A stretch of DNA of 64,000 bases from Herbidospora sakaeratensis (GTDB lineage: Bacteria > Actinomycetota > Actinomycetes > Streptosporangiales > Streptosporangiaceae). Where the stretch lies: contig NZ_BBXC01000007.1 in assembly GCF_001570525.1 (NCBI RefSeq), forward strand, positions 1,000,679 through 1,064,678. The letters run 5' to 3'. A program made the translations under genes and the position numbers. The notes beneath the pieces are model-generated. The model saw only the letters and a program-made list of their open reading frames with translations, was not told the origin of the DNA and did no database searches. The stretch's first letter is position 1; each line of letters starts with the position of its first letter. Of this stretch, positions 31,197 through 39,555 are shown in pieces.

Positions 31197-32386
31197 GGCC
31201 CGTGTCCCTCGTCTGCCCGTACTGTTACGAGTCCTTCTCAAAGATCCTTTTCCGCTGCACCGGCCAGTTGGGCCCGACCGGCCGGAGGTGCGAGATGGGC
31301 CGCGACGAGCGGCTCTACGAGCGCTTCGGGCTGCAGGACGGGCTCCCGGTGACGGTGTTCCCGGCCGGATCGCGCTCGACGAGCGCCTTGTGCCCTGAGT
31401 GTGGATCTCAGACTCATCGCCGTATCTGCCCTTTGTGCCATAGCCAGCTTCCCCCGTACTTCGGGCAGATCCGCAGCGACCTGATCGCGATGATCGGTGC
31501 GAAGGAGAGTGGGAAGACCGTCTTCCTGACCGTTTTGCTGCACGAACTCGGCAACAGCGTCGCCCGAAGGTTCCGCCTCTCCGTCCAGGGTTCTGACGAC
31601 CACACGCGCGACCAGCTCCGGCTGCACGGTAGCGGGCTCTACGGGGACGGCCGGTTGCCGTTCACGACCGTCAGCGCGGCGGCCCGGTACACCAGGCCTC
31701 TGGTTTTCAACGTGCAGCAGCCCGGCAACGGGCTGGTCGGCGGGCGGAGAGAGACGATCATGTCCTTCTTCGACACGGCGGGGGAAGATCTGAGCCTCCA
31801 GGAGAGCGTCGAGCTGAACACCCGCTACCTCGCCGCGGCAGGCGGCGTGATCCTGCTGCTCGATCCGCTGCGGATGCCCGGCGCGCGCAGGTTCACCTCG
31901 GGGCAGGACGTCGCAGCCGGTGTCCGTGGCGGCTTCGACACCCCGCTGAACATCCTGTCCCGGGTCACCGACCTGCTGCGCGTCACGAGCGGACGCGGCC
32001 CGGCCAAGAAGATCAGGGTGCCGATCGCCGTCGCCTTCTCCAAGCTGGACGCGCTGTGGGACTCCTTCGATCCGGGCAGCCCGCTGGCGCGCGAGCCCCA
32101 CGACGGCAGGCCGGTGCTCGACCTGGACGACTGCACCGCCGTCCACGACCACGTACGGGCGCTGCTGTACGAGTGGGGCGAAGAACAGATCGACCAGCTG
32201 CTCGACGCCAACTACGAGCAGTACTCCTTTTTCGGGCTATCGGCTCTCGGCGGGCCGCCCCGTGAGGGCCGGGTGGTCGGCGCCGTTCGCCCCTATCGTG
32301 TCGAGGATCCGTTCCTCTGGCTGCTGGCCCAGTTCGGCGTCATTCCGGTCCGCTCCTCGAAACGGAGGAAACCGTGGCGGACATGA
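31193..32386 (+). CDS. Double zinc-ribbon GTPase (DO-GTPase/TRAFAC-like) of conflict system
   Basis: A 397-residue protein starting at GTG 31193, overlapping the upstream stop. The N-terminus has two treble Cys pairs: CPYC (8-11) with Cys22 and Cys33, and CPEC (67-70) with CPLC (79-82), giving two zinc ribbons. The GTPase domain follows, with P-loop GAKESGKT (102-109), G3 DTAGED (about 194-199) and a G4-like SKLD (about 281-284). Families of this shape (double-GTPase type) occur next to GAP1 proteins in predicted NTP-dependent conflict systems. It is probably the nucleotide-dependent switch that responds to the invasion signal. The GAP1 homologue overlaps its 3' end. Confidence 0.82.
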   Translation: MRPVSLVCPYCYESFSKILFRCTGQLGPTGRRCEMGRDERLYERFGLQDGLPVTVFPAGSRSTSALCPECGSQTHRRICPLCHSQLPPYFGQIRSDLIAMIGAKESGKTVFLTVLLHELGNSVARRFRLSVQGSDDHTRDQLRLHGSGLYGDGRLPFTTVSAAARYTRPLVFNVQQPGNGLVGGRRETIMSFFDTAGEDLSLQESVELNTRYLAAAGGVILLLDPLRMPGARRFTSGQDVAAGVRGGFDTPLNILSRVTDLLRVTSGRGPAKKIRVPIAVAFSKLDALWDSFDPGSPLAREPHDGRPVLDLDDCTAVHDHVRALLYEWGEEQIDQLLDANYEQYSFFGLSALGGPPREGRVVGAVRPYRVEDPFLWLLAQFGVIPVRSSKRRKPWRT

Positions 32387-34575
32387 CCTACCGGCAACTC
32401 CACTACACCTCCTGCGAGAAGGGGCTGACCGGCCGCTCGGGGTTCCAGTTCTCGGCGGCCACCCCCGGCACCTCCGCCGAGGCCATGCGCCGGGTGGAAG
32501 CCCTCGCCGGCTACGAGGCGCCCCGGTGGCTGGGGCCCGCGCCGACCCCCGGGCAGATCGCGGCCTGCCCGGTCAACCTCTGCTACATCCCCGGTGGACA
32601 ACCGGTGATCGTCCGGGTCGTGTACGTCGGCGCCGACTACTCCGGCCGACTGGGGAACTACTTCGCGCACGCACTCGTCGCCGACCGCGCACCGGACGTG
32701 CTGCCGATCCAACTGTGGGGGGCCGGGATCTGGCGGGCGGCCCAGGCCGATCGGCCGGAGTTGCCACATCTCGACGGCCCGTTGTCGACCGGCCCGCTGA
32801 CCCGGTCCCGGATCGACGAGTTTCTGCGGGACAACGGGGGTCTGCCGTTCCTGCCCGCATTGCTGACCGCCGTCGACCTCGCCGTCCACGAGGGCCGCCG
32901 GTCGGTCGTCATCCTTGACCGGGACGCCGACCGGGTGGCGTGCTGGATCGCGGCGATCTCCTATCTGCTGCCGCCGGCCACGGTGCGCGACATGTCGTTC
33001 GCCACCTACGAGCACCGCCCCCGGTTCAGCAGGCACCATGTGATCGGCACCGTGCCGGAGGCCGACTTCGCCGTCACTGACACGGCGCTCGAAAGCTTCT
33101 ACGTCTTCGACTTCGTCGGGATGAGAGCCTCGGAGGTGCCGGCCGAGCCGCTCGCGCGGCACCTGGCCGGCGACCGCACGCTGGGAGCCGCGCCGTTGTG
33201 GGAGCGGGCGAGGACGCTGGCCGACGGATCAGAGCACCGGCTGGCCTCCTGGTATCCGGTGGTGCTGGCAGTCGACCTGCTCTCGGGGCGGCCGATCAGC
33301 GGGTCCGCCGCCGGGGTGCTGACACGCTGGCTCGTGCCGGCGCGATCCCGGCTGCCGGCGGCCGAGTTCGAGGCGCTCAGCCATGGCGTGCTCGGGGAGT
33401 CACGCCCGGACGCGGTCGCCGAGCTGGTCCTGCGGGACCTGGCGGCGTCGGGTCCCCGCGAGCTGACCGACTGGCTCGAACTGATCTCCCGGCATCGGGT
33501 CAGCTTGGATCCGCACACGCTCCGGCGGCTCGGCTTCGACCGAGTCGGTCCCTGGTTGCTGGACCGGGTGGAGCCCGAGATCGTGGGCGCGTCGCTGGCC
33601 GACCAGCCACTGATCCGGGACGGCGCACTGAGGTTCCTCGCCGCCGTCCCCGGAGAGCGGCTCCTCCCGGCTCTCGCCGCAGGGCTGAAGCACGACTCCG
33701 CACTACGCGATCTGGCCGGTCACCCCCGGCTTGCCGAGGCGATCACGCTGGTGGAGACGGCCGAGAGAGGGGAGCGGCCCGGCGGGAGTCTGCTGACGGT
33801 GGCCGGCGGGCTGCTCTCGGGGGAACTGCTCGGCTTTTTCTGGCGCGAACGCAAGTGGACGCTAGACGAGGCGGTCGCCGTGCTCGGAGAGGGCGCCGTC
33901 GCCGTCCGGGTGGCCCGGCCATGGCTGGAGTCGCTGATCGACGGCGGCCCGCACGACCACCCCGGAAACTACGCCCGATTGTGCCGCGCGCTGGAAGTCG
34001 CAGTCCAGCCGGACGAGGAGTACACCGAGCCGACGGTGAGCCGGCTCGCCGTCATGCACCGGGTTCTGGAGCGGGAGCACGTGTACCGCACGCCCGGCCG
34101 TGACTCGGCCCGCTACTCCGCCCTGGACGACCTGATCACCGGGTACGAGCACGAGTACCGGCCGGCGCGCGAGTACCTGCGGTTGCGGCTTCCCGCGTTG
34201 TTGCTGACCCTGCCACCGCGCATGGCGATCCGAGCCCTGCAATCCGCGCCGGGCGTCGTCCAGGCCGCTTTCGCCGACGCGGTCGACCACCTCTTGACGG
34301 GGCACGGCGAAGGCCGGCCGGTCGGCGCGGCGGCGGAACTGTTCGCCGTCGCGTGGCAGGCCCGCAGAGCCCTTCCCGAGCTGGCCCGTGCTGTGGAGGA
34401 ACGCCTTGCGCTCACGCTCCGCGGGTGGCGGCGCAAAGACCTGGCGCAGGTCGGCCGACTGGTCGCCGACCTTGACGAAGGGCTCGAAGCCGCGTTCGAG
34501 TCATGGCGCCGAAGGCGTCTCGGGTGGTTGCCGCCGCCGGTCCGCAGGCTGGTTCGCCGACTCGGAGATCCCTGA
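32374..34575 (+). CDS. GTPase-associated protein 1 (GAP1) homologue
   Basis: A 733-residue protein. GTG 32374 follows GGAGG at the right distance; an internal ATG at 32383 overlapping the GTPase stop is the alternative. The N-terminus YRQLHYTSCEKGLTGRSGFQ and the early block NYFAHALVADRA are hallmark features of GAP1 N-terminal domains; helical middle and C-terminal domains follow (rich in Leu/Ala/Arg). GAP1 proteins are the constant partner of the adjacent GTPase in predicted conflict systems; whether they regulate GTP hydrolysis or assemble the complex is not known. It ends the operon. Confidence 0.85.
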   Translation: MADMTYRQLHYTSCEKGLTGRSGFQFSAATPGTSAEAMRRVEALAGYEAPRWLGPAPTPGQIAACPVNLCYIPGGQPVIVRVVYVGADYSGRLGNYFAHALVADRAPDVLPIQLWGAGIWRAAQADRPELPHLDGPLSTGPLTRSRIDEFLRDNGGLPFLPALLTAVDLAVHEGRRSVVILDRDADRVACWIAAISYLLPPATVRDMSFATYEHRPRFSRHHVIGTVPEADFAVTDTALESFYVFDFVGMRASEVPAEPLARHLAGDRTLGAAPLWERARTLADGSEHRLASWYPVVLAVDLLSGRPISGSAAGVLTRWLVPARSRLPAAEFEALSHGVLGESRPDAVAELVLRDLAASGPRELTDWLELISRHRVSLDPHTLRRLGFDRVGPWLLDRVEPEIVGASLADQPLIRDGALRFLAAVPGERLLPALAAGLKHDSALRDLAGHPRLAEAITLVETAERGERPGGSLLTVAGGLLSGELLGFFWRERKWTLDEAVAVLGEGAVAVRVARPWLESLIDGGPHDHPGNYARLCRALEVAVQPDEEYTEPTVSRLAVMHRVLEREHVYRTPGRDSARYSALDDLITGYEHEYRPAREYLRLRLPALLLTLPPRMAIRALQSAPGVVQAAFADAVDHLLTGHGEGRPVGAAAELFAVAWQARRALPELARAVEERLALTLRGWRRKDLAQVGRLVADLDEGLEAAFESWRRRRLGWLPPPVRRLVRRLGDP

Positions 34576-34803
34576 CGAGCGCGATCGTCTTCCTCCGCCC
34601 CGGGGTTCGAGACGTCGTCACGCGGCCCGGCTCTGAAGGGGACGAGCCGGATCCGATCACTGATCCAGAGCGGACCATCCGCCGGCGATGTCGGCTCGGC
34701 GGAGTCCTCCATCAGTATTCGCATGGCGCTCGGATGGAATTTTCGGCACTGACGAGGCGAGCGCGGGCTGGGTCCCCCGTGTGGTCGCTGTGGGGAGGGA
34801 TCC

Positions 34804-34818
34804 GAGACCGTCGGTCTC
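34804..34818. terminator. Possible terminator region after conflict operon
   Basis: GAGACC-GTC-GGTCTC is a perfect 6-bp hairpin, followed at once by CCC TTCGGCCTTTCGGG with further pairing. It lies 230 bases after the operon's last stop. There is no strong T-run, so this is tentative. Confidence 0.35.
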
Positions 34819-34888
34819 CCTTCGGCCTTTCGGGTGGGGGACCGCGATCAAGGGGCTCCTAGAAGATACAGGTCAGGAGGTCACGAGA

Positions 34889-34931
34889 TGGTGGGGCGCC
34901 AGGGATCCGAACCCTGAACCTACGGATTAAA
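34889..34931 (-). repeat. tRNA 3'-half fragment, left att-like core
   Basis: Read on the minus strand, these 43 bases are the 3' half of a tRNA: TTTAATCCG (end of a Lys-UUU type anticodon loop and stem), variable loop, T-arm CAGGG-TTCGGAT-CCCTG, acceptor GCGCCCC-A and an encoded CCA. No matching 5' half lies at the expected position, so this is not a working tRNA. It matches 43620-43662 at 42 of 43 positions in the same orientation. Confidence 0.8.
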
Positions 34932-35042
34932 GTTCGAGGCATTACTGCCGCCCAATGCCGCAGAATTTCAATTTCTATTGAGCCGCCCGGATTTGCCGCT
35001 GTCGAAGTGCCCCCTGGTGATGCGCGGTGTCGCCCCGTATCG

Positions 35043-35070
35043 CGTACCAATGAGCAACCACCGAGCAACC
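35043..35070 (+). repeat. Arm-site-like repeat, left copy
   Basis: CGTACCAATGAGCAACC-A-CCGAGCAACC (28 bases) recurs at 43522-43549 with one mismatch, same orientation. Within it, GAGCAACC occurs twice at an 11-base interval. It lies 111 bases inside the left tRNA fragment. Repeated short direct repeats flanking a tRNA core are typical integrase arm-binding sites. Confidence 0.65.
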
Positions 35071-35167
35071 GTGAACTACCCGGCCGGGCTTTACCCGACC
35101 ACAAGGACGTGGTGCTTAGTAGCTCCGGGAGCGGGCTCACGGCCCGCGAAGCCTGCCTGGCCTGAGC

Positions 35168-35262
35168 CTGCCCCACACTCGCAAGAACACCGTCGAAGGC
35201 GTCCGAGCCAAACTCAAACGCCTCGTCGGCCGGGATTTCGCCCCCGAACCCAGAACATGACT
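35168..35262 (+). pseudogene. C-terminal gene fragment, unrecognised
   Basis: An open stretch with good actinomycete codon bias reads LPHTRKNTVEGVRAKLKRLV, then GRDFAPEPRT and a stop. It has no start and is cut upstream. The VEGVRAKLKRLV segment is reminiscent of transposase or regulator tails, but I cannot assign it. Confidence 0.35.
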
Positions 35263-36131
35263 TTTCGCCGTCAAGGCATCAAGAACTAACGAAAAACCCT
35301 CTCAGATCTCTACATGGAGTCCCATGTGTCTCCGCCATCAAGCGACATGTCCGGCCGGCTTGCCGATTTCATGTCGCCCATGACCAGCCCCTAGGATCCA
35401 ACACCCCGGCCACAAGGCTCCCGACTGATTGCGGCCACCGCTGATCTGTCAATCGTTTCGCTGGTCATGGGCGAAGCGCTCGCGCTGATGAGCGTTGCTC
35501 CAACGGCACCTGCCCTCCCACCTGGCAGATGTGGTGGATCGTCATCAGGCTGGTGGGTGCACCGCTCGTCGGGATCGTCTCGGTGGTGTGGCTGTCCAGG
35601 ACCACGTGGCTCGATCCCTTCATGAAGGTCTTCTGCATCCTCGGGAGTGACCGCAACCGCACGGGCGCAGCCGATTCTGTTCGTGAAGGCGCTCGTTCCG
35701 GCTGAGGCACGCCGTTCACTGGGCGTCTGGTCGTAGCGGTGAGGCGCGCTGCCGTCGGCGTGCGCTGTAGCTCGAACCGGTGCAGGAGCACTCGTGTACG
35801 GCCTCTCCCAAGCATCGTCTCAGGGCTTTGCAACCTCGACGGTTCTGATCGCACTGATCGCGTCCGCAGCGCTGCTCGGCCACTTCGCCGTTCTCGAAAG
35901 CCGGAGCCGCGTCAGCCTGATTCAGTCGCCATGGACAGACTCCTCGATGTCCTGCCGGTCAACGCGCTCATGGCGCTCGTGACCGCCACGCTGTTCTTCC
36001 TGTCGCGGGGACCGGGCTGTGGCTCCCGCCGATGAGCGCGGTTGTGGTCCTAGTCGGGAGACGCAGGGTGAGCGGGCGCCGTAGGCGCGGATGAAGGTGT
36101 TGGCGCCGTCGGTCATGATCTGGCGGATGGC
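35263..36131. other. Gene-debris region of the att-bounded island
   Basis: No intact gene is recognised in these 870 bases, and base composition is less GC-biased than in the rest of the window. A 58-residue plus ORF at 35529-35705 contains one hydrophobic segment (WWIVIRLVGAPLVGIVSVVW) and no ribosome site. A minus frame near 35922-36170 (IGAIRQIMTDGANTFIRAYG) has weak bias. Both look like fragments. Confidence 0.5.
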
Positions 36132-36227
36132 ACCGATCGGCTGCTGATCTACGGTGAAGGCCATCTCCACAGAGTCCTGCAGGCATACGGACGGCAGTAC
36201 AACCGCACTGTCCTCAGCACGAGACCG
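36132..36227 (+). pseudogene. IS3/IS481-type transposase integrase-core fragment
   Basis: The frame reads TDRLLIYGEGHLHRVLQAYG, then RQYNRTVLSTRP, matching the common C-terminal segment of IS3/IS481-type integrase cores (pattern TDRMLIYxExHLRxVLxxYxxHYNxxRPH). Neither the upstream catalytic domain nor terminal repeats are visible. It is a dead remnant. Confidence 0.6.
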
Positions 36228-36512
36228 TCGGCCGCCTCAACCACCACATGCCTCGGCTCCACCCGCCGATCTCGATCAGGTCCGCCGGCAACGCCGACAG
36301 GTCCTCGACCAGTACCGGCGGGTCTGATAGACGGAGTCAATAACCGCCGTTCAGGGGCCATATCCTGGTATTTGCATCCCGCAGGGGGAGGTGGCCGAGG
36401 ATTTCCGGCGCCGCGAAGCGCTCAGAACGCCTGCGACGTCACCCCGAGCAATCTCTGCGGTCGTGACCGGCTCCCGTTGTGCAAGCAGGAAGCCTTCCGG
36501 CACGTGTCGTAC

Positions 36513-38150
36513 TCAGATCTCCGTGACCCGCCCCGCACTGACCCGCAGGCGACGGCTCACCTGCACCGCCTCGAGCATGCGCCGATCATGCGTGACCAGC
36601 AGCAGCGTGCCTGGATAGTGCGCGAGCGCCGACTCCAACTGCTCGATCGCGGGCAGGTCGAGATGGTTGGTCGGCTCGTCGAGCACGAGCAGGTTGACGC
36701 CCCGGGCCTGCAGCAACGCCAGAGCTGCCCGGGTCCGCTCGCCAGGTGACAGAGTCGCGGCCGGGCGCATCACGTGGGCGGCCTTCAACCCGAACTTGGC
36801 CAGCAGCGTACGCACCTCGGCGGGCGGCATCGGCGAGACCAGCGCCCCGAAGGCGTCCAGCAACGGCTCGCCTCCCAGGAAGAGTCCCCGTGCCTGGTCC
36901 ACCTCCCCGACCACCACGCCGGGGCCGAGCGAGGACTGCCCTTCCTCAAGCGGGAGCCGGCCGAGCAACGCGGCCAGCAACGTGGACTTGCCTGTGCCGT
37001 TGGCCCCGGTGATGGCCACCCGGTCGGCCCAGCCGATCTCCAGATCGACAGGACCGAGTCTGAAGGAGCCGCGGCGGGCCACCGCCCCGCGCAGGGTGGC
37101 GACGACCGCTCCGGCGCGGGGCGCGGCGGCGATCTCCATCCGCAGTTCCCACTCCTTGCGCGGTTCCTCCGCCACCTCGAGTCGCTCGATCAGCCTTTCC
37201 GTCTGCCGGGCCTTGGCGGCCTGCTTCTCGGTCGTCTCGCCCCGGAGGTTCCGCCCGATCTTGTCGTTGTCGCTCATCTTGCGGCGCGCGTTCCTGACGC
37301 CCTTCTCCATCCATGCACGCTGGGTACGGGCGCGGGCCTCAAGCTGGGCGCGGGTCTCGGCGTACTGTTCGTACTGCTGTCTGGCGTGCGTCCGCGCGAC
37401 CTCACGCTCGGACAGGTAGGCCTGGTAGCCGCCGCCGTACAGCCGAACCTGCTGCTGGGCCAGGTCGAGCTCGAGCACGCTGGTGACGGTCCTGGCGAGG
37501 AACTCGCGGTCGTGGCTGACCAGGACCGTGCCCGGGCGCAGGCCGGTCACGAATTTCTCCAGCCGGTCGAGCCCGTCGAGGTCGAGGTCGTTGGTCGGCT
37601 CGTCGAGCAGGAAGAGGTCATAGCGGCTCAGCAGCAACGAGGCGAGCCCCGCACGGGCCGCCTGGCCTCCGGACAGCGAGGTCATCGGCTGGTCGAGGCC
37701 GATTGTGAGGCCCAGGTCGGCGGCCACCTGGGCGGCGCGCTCGTCGAGGTCGGCGCCACCCAGCGAGAGCCAGCGTTCCAGGCCCGTGCTGTAGGCGTCC
37801 TCGGCGCCCGGCAGACCCTCCACCAGTGCCTGCGTGGCGGCGTCGAGGTCGCGCTGCGCCTGGGCGACGCCGGTACGTCGGGCCAGGAACAGACGGACGG
37901 TCTCGCCTGGCCGGCGCTCCGGCTCCTGGGGCAGGTGGCCGACGACCGCCGTGGCCGGGGCGAGGCTGATGCCGCCCTGCTCCGGCGCGTCGAGGCCGGC
38001 GAGCAGGCGCAGCAGCGTCGACTTGCCCGCGCCGTTGACCCCGACGAGCCCGATGACGTCGCCGGGGGCGACCACGAGGTCGAGCTCCGAGAACAGGACC
38101 CGCTCCCCGTGCCCGGCCGCGAGATCCTTCACGACGATTGTTGCGCTCAT
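36513..38150 (-). CDS. ABC-F family ATPase (ribosome-protection type)
   Basis: A 545-residue soluble protein from ATG 38150 (MSATIVVKDLAAGHGERVLF); ATGs further upstream give a poorer N-terminus. It has two ABC domains without membrane helices: Walker A GVNGAGKST with signature LSGGQAARAGLAS, and Walker A GANGTGKST with signature LSPGERTRAALAL, both with DEPTN Walker B blocks. The basic, helical interdomain linker (about 260-320: TRAQLEARARTQRAWMEKGV) is the ABC-F P-site tRNA-interaction motif. ABC-F proteins act on ribosomes, either in translation control or in protection from macrolides, lincosamides and similar drugs. Location in the att-bounded island suggests it is cargo, possibly resistance. 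Both domains are intact. Confidence 0.9.
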   Translation of the reverse strand: MSATIVVKDLAAGHGERVLFSELDLVVAPGDVIGLVGVNGAGKSTLLRLLAGLDAPEQGGISLAPATAVVGHLPQEPERRPGETVRLFLARRTGVAQAQRDLDAATQALVEGLPGAEDAYSTGLERWLSLGGADLDERAAQVAADLGLTIGLDQPMTSLSGGQAARAGLASLLLSRYDLFLLDEPTNDLDLDGLDRLEKFVTGLRPGTVLVSHDREFLARTVTSVLELDLAQQQVRLYGGGYQAYLSEREVARTHARQQYEQYAETRAQLEARARTQRAWMEKGVRNARRKMSDNDKIGRNLRGETTEKQAAKARQTERLIERLEVAEEPRKEWELRMEIAAAPRAGAVVATLRGAVARRGSFRLGPVDLEIGWADRVAITGANGTGKSTLLAALLGRLPLEEGQSSLGPGVVVGEVDQARGLFLGGEPLLDAFGALVSPMPPAEVRTLLAKFGLKAAHVMRPAATLSPGERTRAALALLQARGVNLLVLDEPTNHLDLPAIEQLESALAHYPGTLLLVTHDRRMLEAVQVSRRLRVSAGRVTEI

Positions 38151-38325
38151 GTCCTGAACGATGGTAGCCGCCATCTCGCGCGCCACCTGTCGGTTACAAC
38201 CGCAGTGACCGCCCTAGGCAGGGACTCCACTGACCGGCCCACCTCACCCAGCCCCAGTGACGAAAGCAATATCAGGCAGGCCGGAGATGAACTCATCGGC
38301 CAGGGCCGCCTTCGCCGCCGCGAAG

Positions 38326-38465
38326 TCAGGATGGCTGGACGGCGTCGAAGAGGGCGAGGTTCGCACCCGCCCCCAACGAGGGCATCAGGTGGGCGGCGTC
38401 GTCCAGCAGCGTCACCCGGGGACGTGGGCCCAGGTCGTGGGACACGGGCAGGACGTAAAGGGGCG
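38326..38465 (-). pseudogene. FAD-dependent monooxygenase (TetX-like) fragment
   Basis: The minus frame reads PLYVLPVSHDLGPRPRVTLL, then DDAAHLMPSLGAGANLALFD and AVQPS before a stop. This matches the second FAD-binding block of class A flavin monooxygenases (consensus RVTLLGDAAHLMPPxGxGANLAxLDG). The first conserved Gly of GDAAH is Asp here. Beyond the stop, another frame continues toward a normal C-terminus (FAAAKAALADEFISGL), indicating a frameshift. N-terminal parts are gone. Confidence 0.65.
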
Positions 38466-38525
38466 GTGGACGAAAGCGGTGCCGCGGCGGAGGAGGTCGA
38501 GGACGGGAGCGGCCCAGCCGTCGAA

Positions 38526-38771
38526 CAGAGCCAGAAGCTCTTCGGAGTGGCCTGCGGGCTGTGCGCCGACCCTGCGGTCCTCTTCCTCGACGAGCCGCTC
38601 GCCGGGGTCAGCCCGCACACCGCCGACGCGCTCCAGGAGGTCGTGCCGCGGCTGCGAGCCGGAGGGCGGACGCTCGTGATCATCGAACACAACAGCGATC
38701 TCGTCTCGACCGTGAGCGACACGGTCGTGGTGATGGAGTCCTCGCTCATCGGGCTGGGAGCCGAATCGTGA
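38526..38771 (+). pseudogene. livG C-terminal remnant
   Basis: From about 38526 the frame reads QSQKLFGVACGLCADPAVLF, then LDEPLAGVSPHTADALQEVV and LVIIEHNSDLVSTVSDTVVV: a Walker B and H-loop typical of a LIV ATPase. The Walker A half is missing and the upstream codons are unrelated, so only the C-terminal third remains. Its stop overlaps the livF remnant start (GTGA), preserving the original operon junction. This is a third LIV locus in the window, unlike the two intact ones in sequence. Confidence 0.7.
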
Positions 38772-38923
38772 TTCTCGAACTCCACGACGTCGTCTCGGGG
38801 TACGGCCGGTCGGCGAGCGTCCGCGGCGTGACCGCCGCCTTCCACGAGGGCAGCGCCACTACCGTGATCGGCCCCAACGGCACCGGGAAGTCCACGCTCA
38901 TGAAGGCCGTCGGAGGTCTGCTT
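38768..38923 (+). pseudogene. livF N-terminal remnant
   Basis: Starts GTG 38768 with MILELHDVVSGYGRSASVRG, then VTAAFHEGSATTVIGPNGTG and KSTLMKAVGGLL: a LivF N-terminus with intact Walker A. Homology stops after about 52 residues, and the frame runs on to 39028 as unrelated sequence. Together with the livG remnant this marks a deletion that joined unrelated DNA on both sides. Confidence 0.7.
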
Positions 38924-39275
38924 GTTGGCGTTCGAATGAGAACATGCCGACGCTCGGGGGCCAGGACGATCGCCGGGTCCGCGCCACGTATGGCGGGCGA
39001 GTCCATGACAGCGTTGCGATCGGAGTAGGGCGGCGTACTGGGCGCGGTATTCGGTGTGGAGCTCTGAGAGACGGTCGGCCCCCACCTCCAGAGGAGCGTC
39101 GGGGGCAGGTGCACGACGAGCGAGGAGACCTTGGTCCGAAGGAAGTGGCCGGAGCACGATGCGCCCAGAGGGCCAGGCGCGGGTGCTCCCGGGCGATGCG
39201 GCCCCCGGAGACCGCCCCGGCTCAGTTCCTCACCGTCGACGGAGGTCGCGATGGCGATGCCGCCGGCGGGGTGAG
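38924..39275. other. Unassigned debris between livF remnant and transposase remnant
   Basis: About 350 bases with no intact gene. A minus frame contains DAPLEVGADRLSELHTEYRA, which has coding-like bias but no recognised family. A plus stretch near 39215 reads QFLTVDGG, faintly like the end of a short-chain dehydrogenase. Both are too short to assign. Confidence 0.45.
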
Positions 39276-39555
39276 GTAGTCCACGCGGGCGGGCTTCTGG
39301 CGGTCACGCTCGCGCTGGGCGGGGGACTGCCTGGCCTATGTGGCGGTGCTGCGCTCCTCATCGCGACTGTTCGGGCCGGTGGCCTCCGACCCAACCGTCT
39401 CCCGCCTGATCACCGTGCTGGCCGAGGCCGGACCACCAGCATCACGCCTGATCCAGAAGGCGCGGGCGGCGGCACGGGAGCGGGTCTGGAAACTGGCCGG
39501 AGAAAGGGCCCCGGGCGCGGGAGGCGCGCTGATCCCGGTGGACCTGGACGCCACC
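39276..39555 (+). pseudogene. IS1380-type transposase N-terminal fragment, frameshifted
   Basis: One frame gives VVHAGGLLAVTLALGGG; after a shift near 39322 the next gives DCLAYVAVLRSSSRLFGPVA, then SDPTVSRLITVLAEAG and ARAAARERVWKLAGERAPGA, ending in VDLDAT. This is the characteristic N-terminal region of IS1380-family transposases (GGDCLADxAVLR, FGPVASDPTVSR, VDLDAT, where the Asp residues begin the catalytic core). Homology ends abruptly at about 39555, where Rhs sequence begins in the same frame. Confidence 0.75.

Noticed and set aside
36513-38150. ABC transporter ATPase
   Set aside because: Two fused ABC domains with an ABC-F linker and no permease nearby; ABC-F proteins act on ribosomes.
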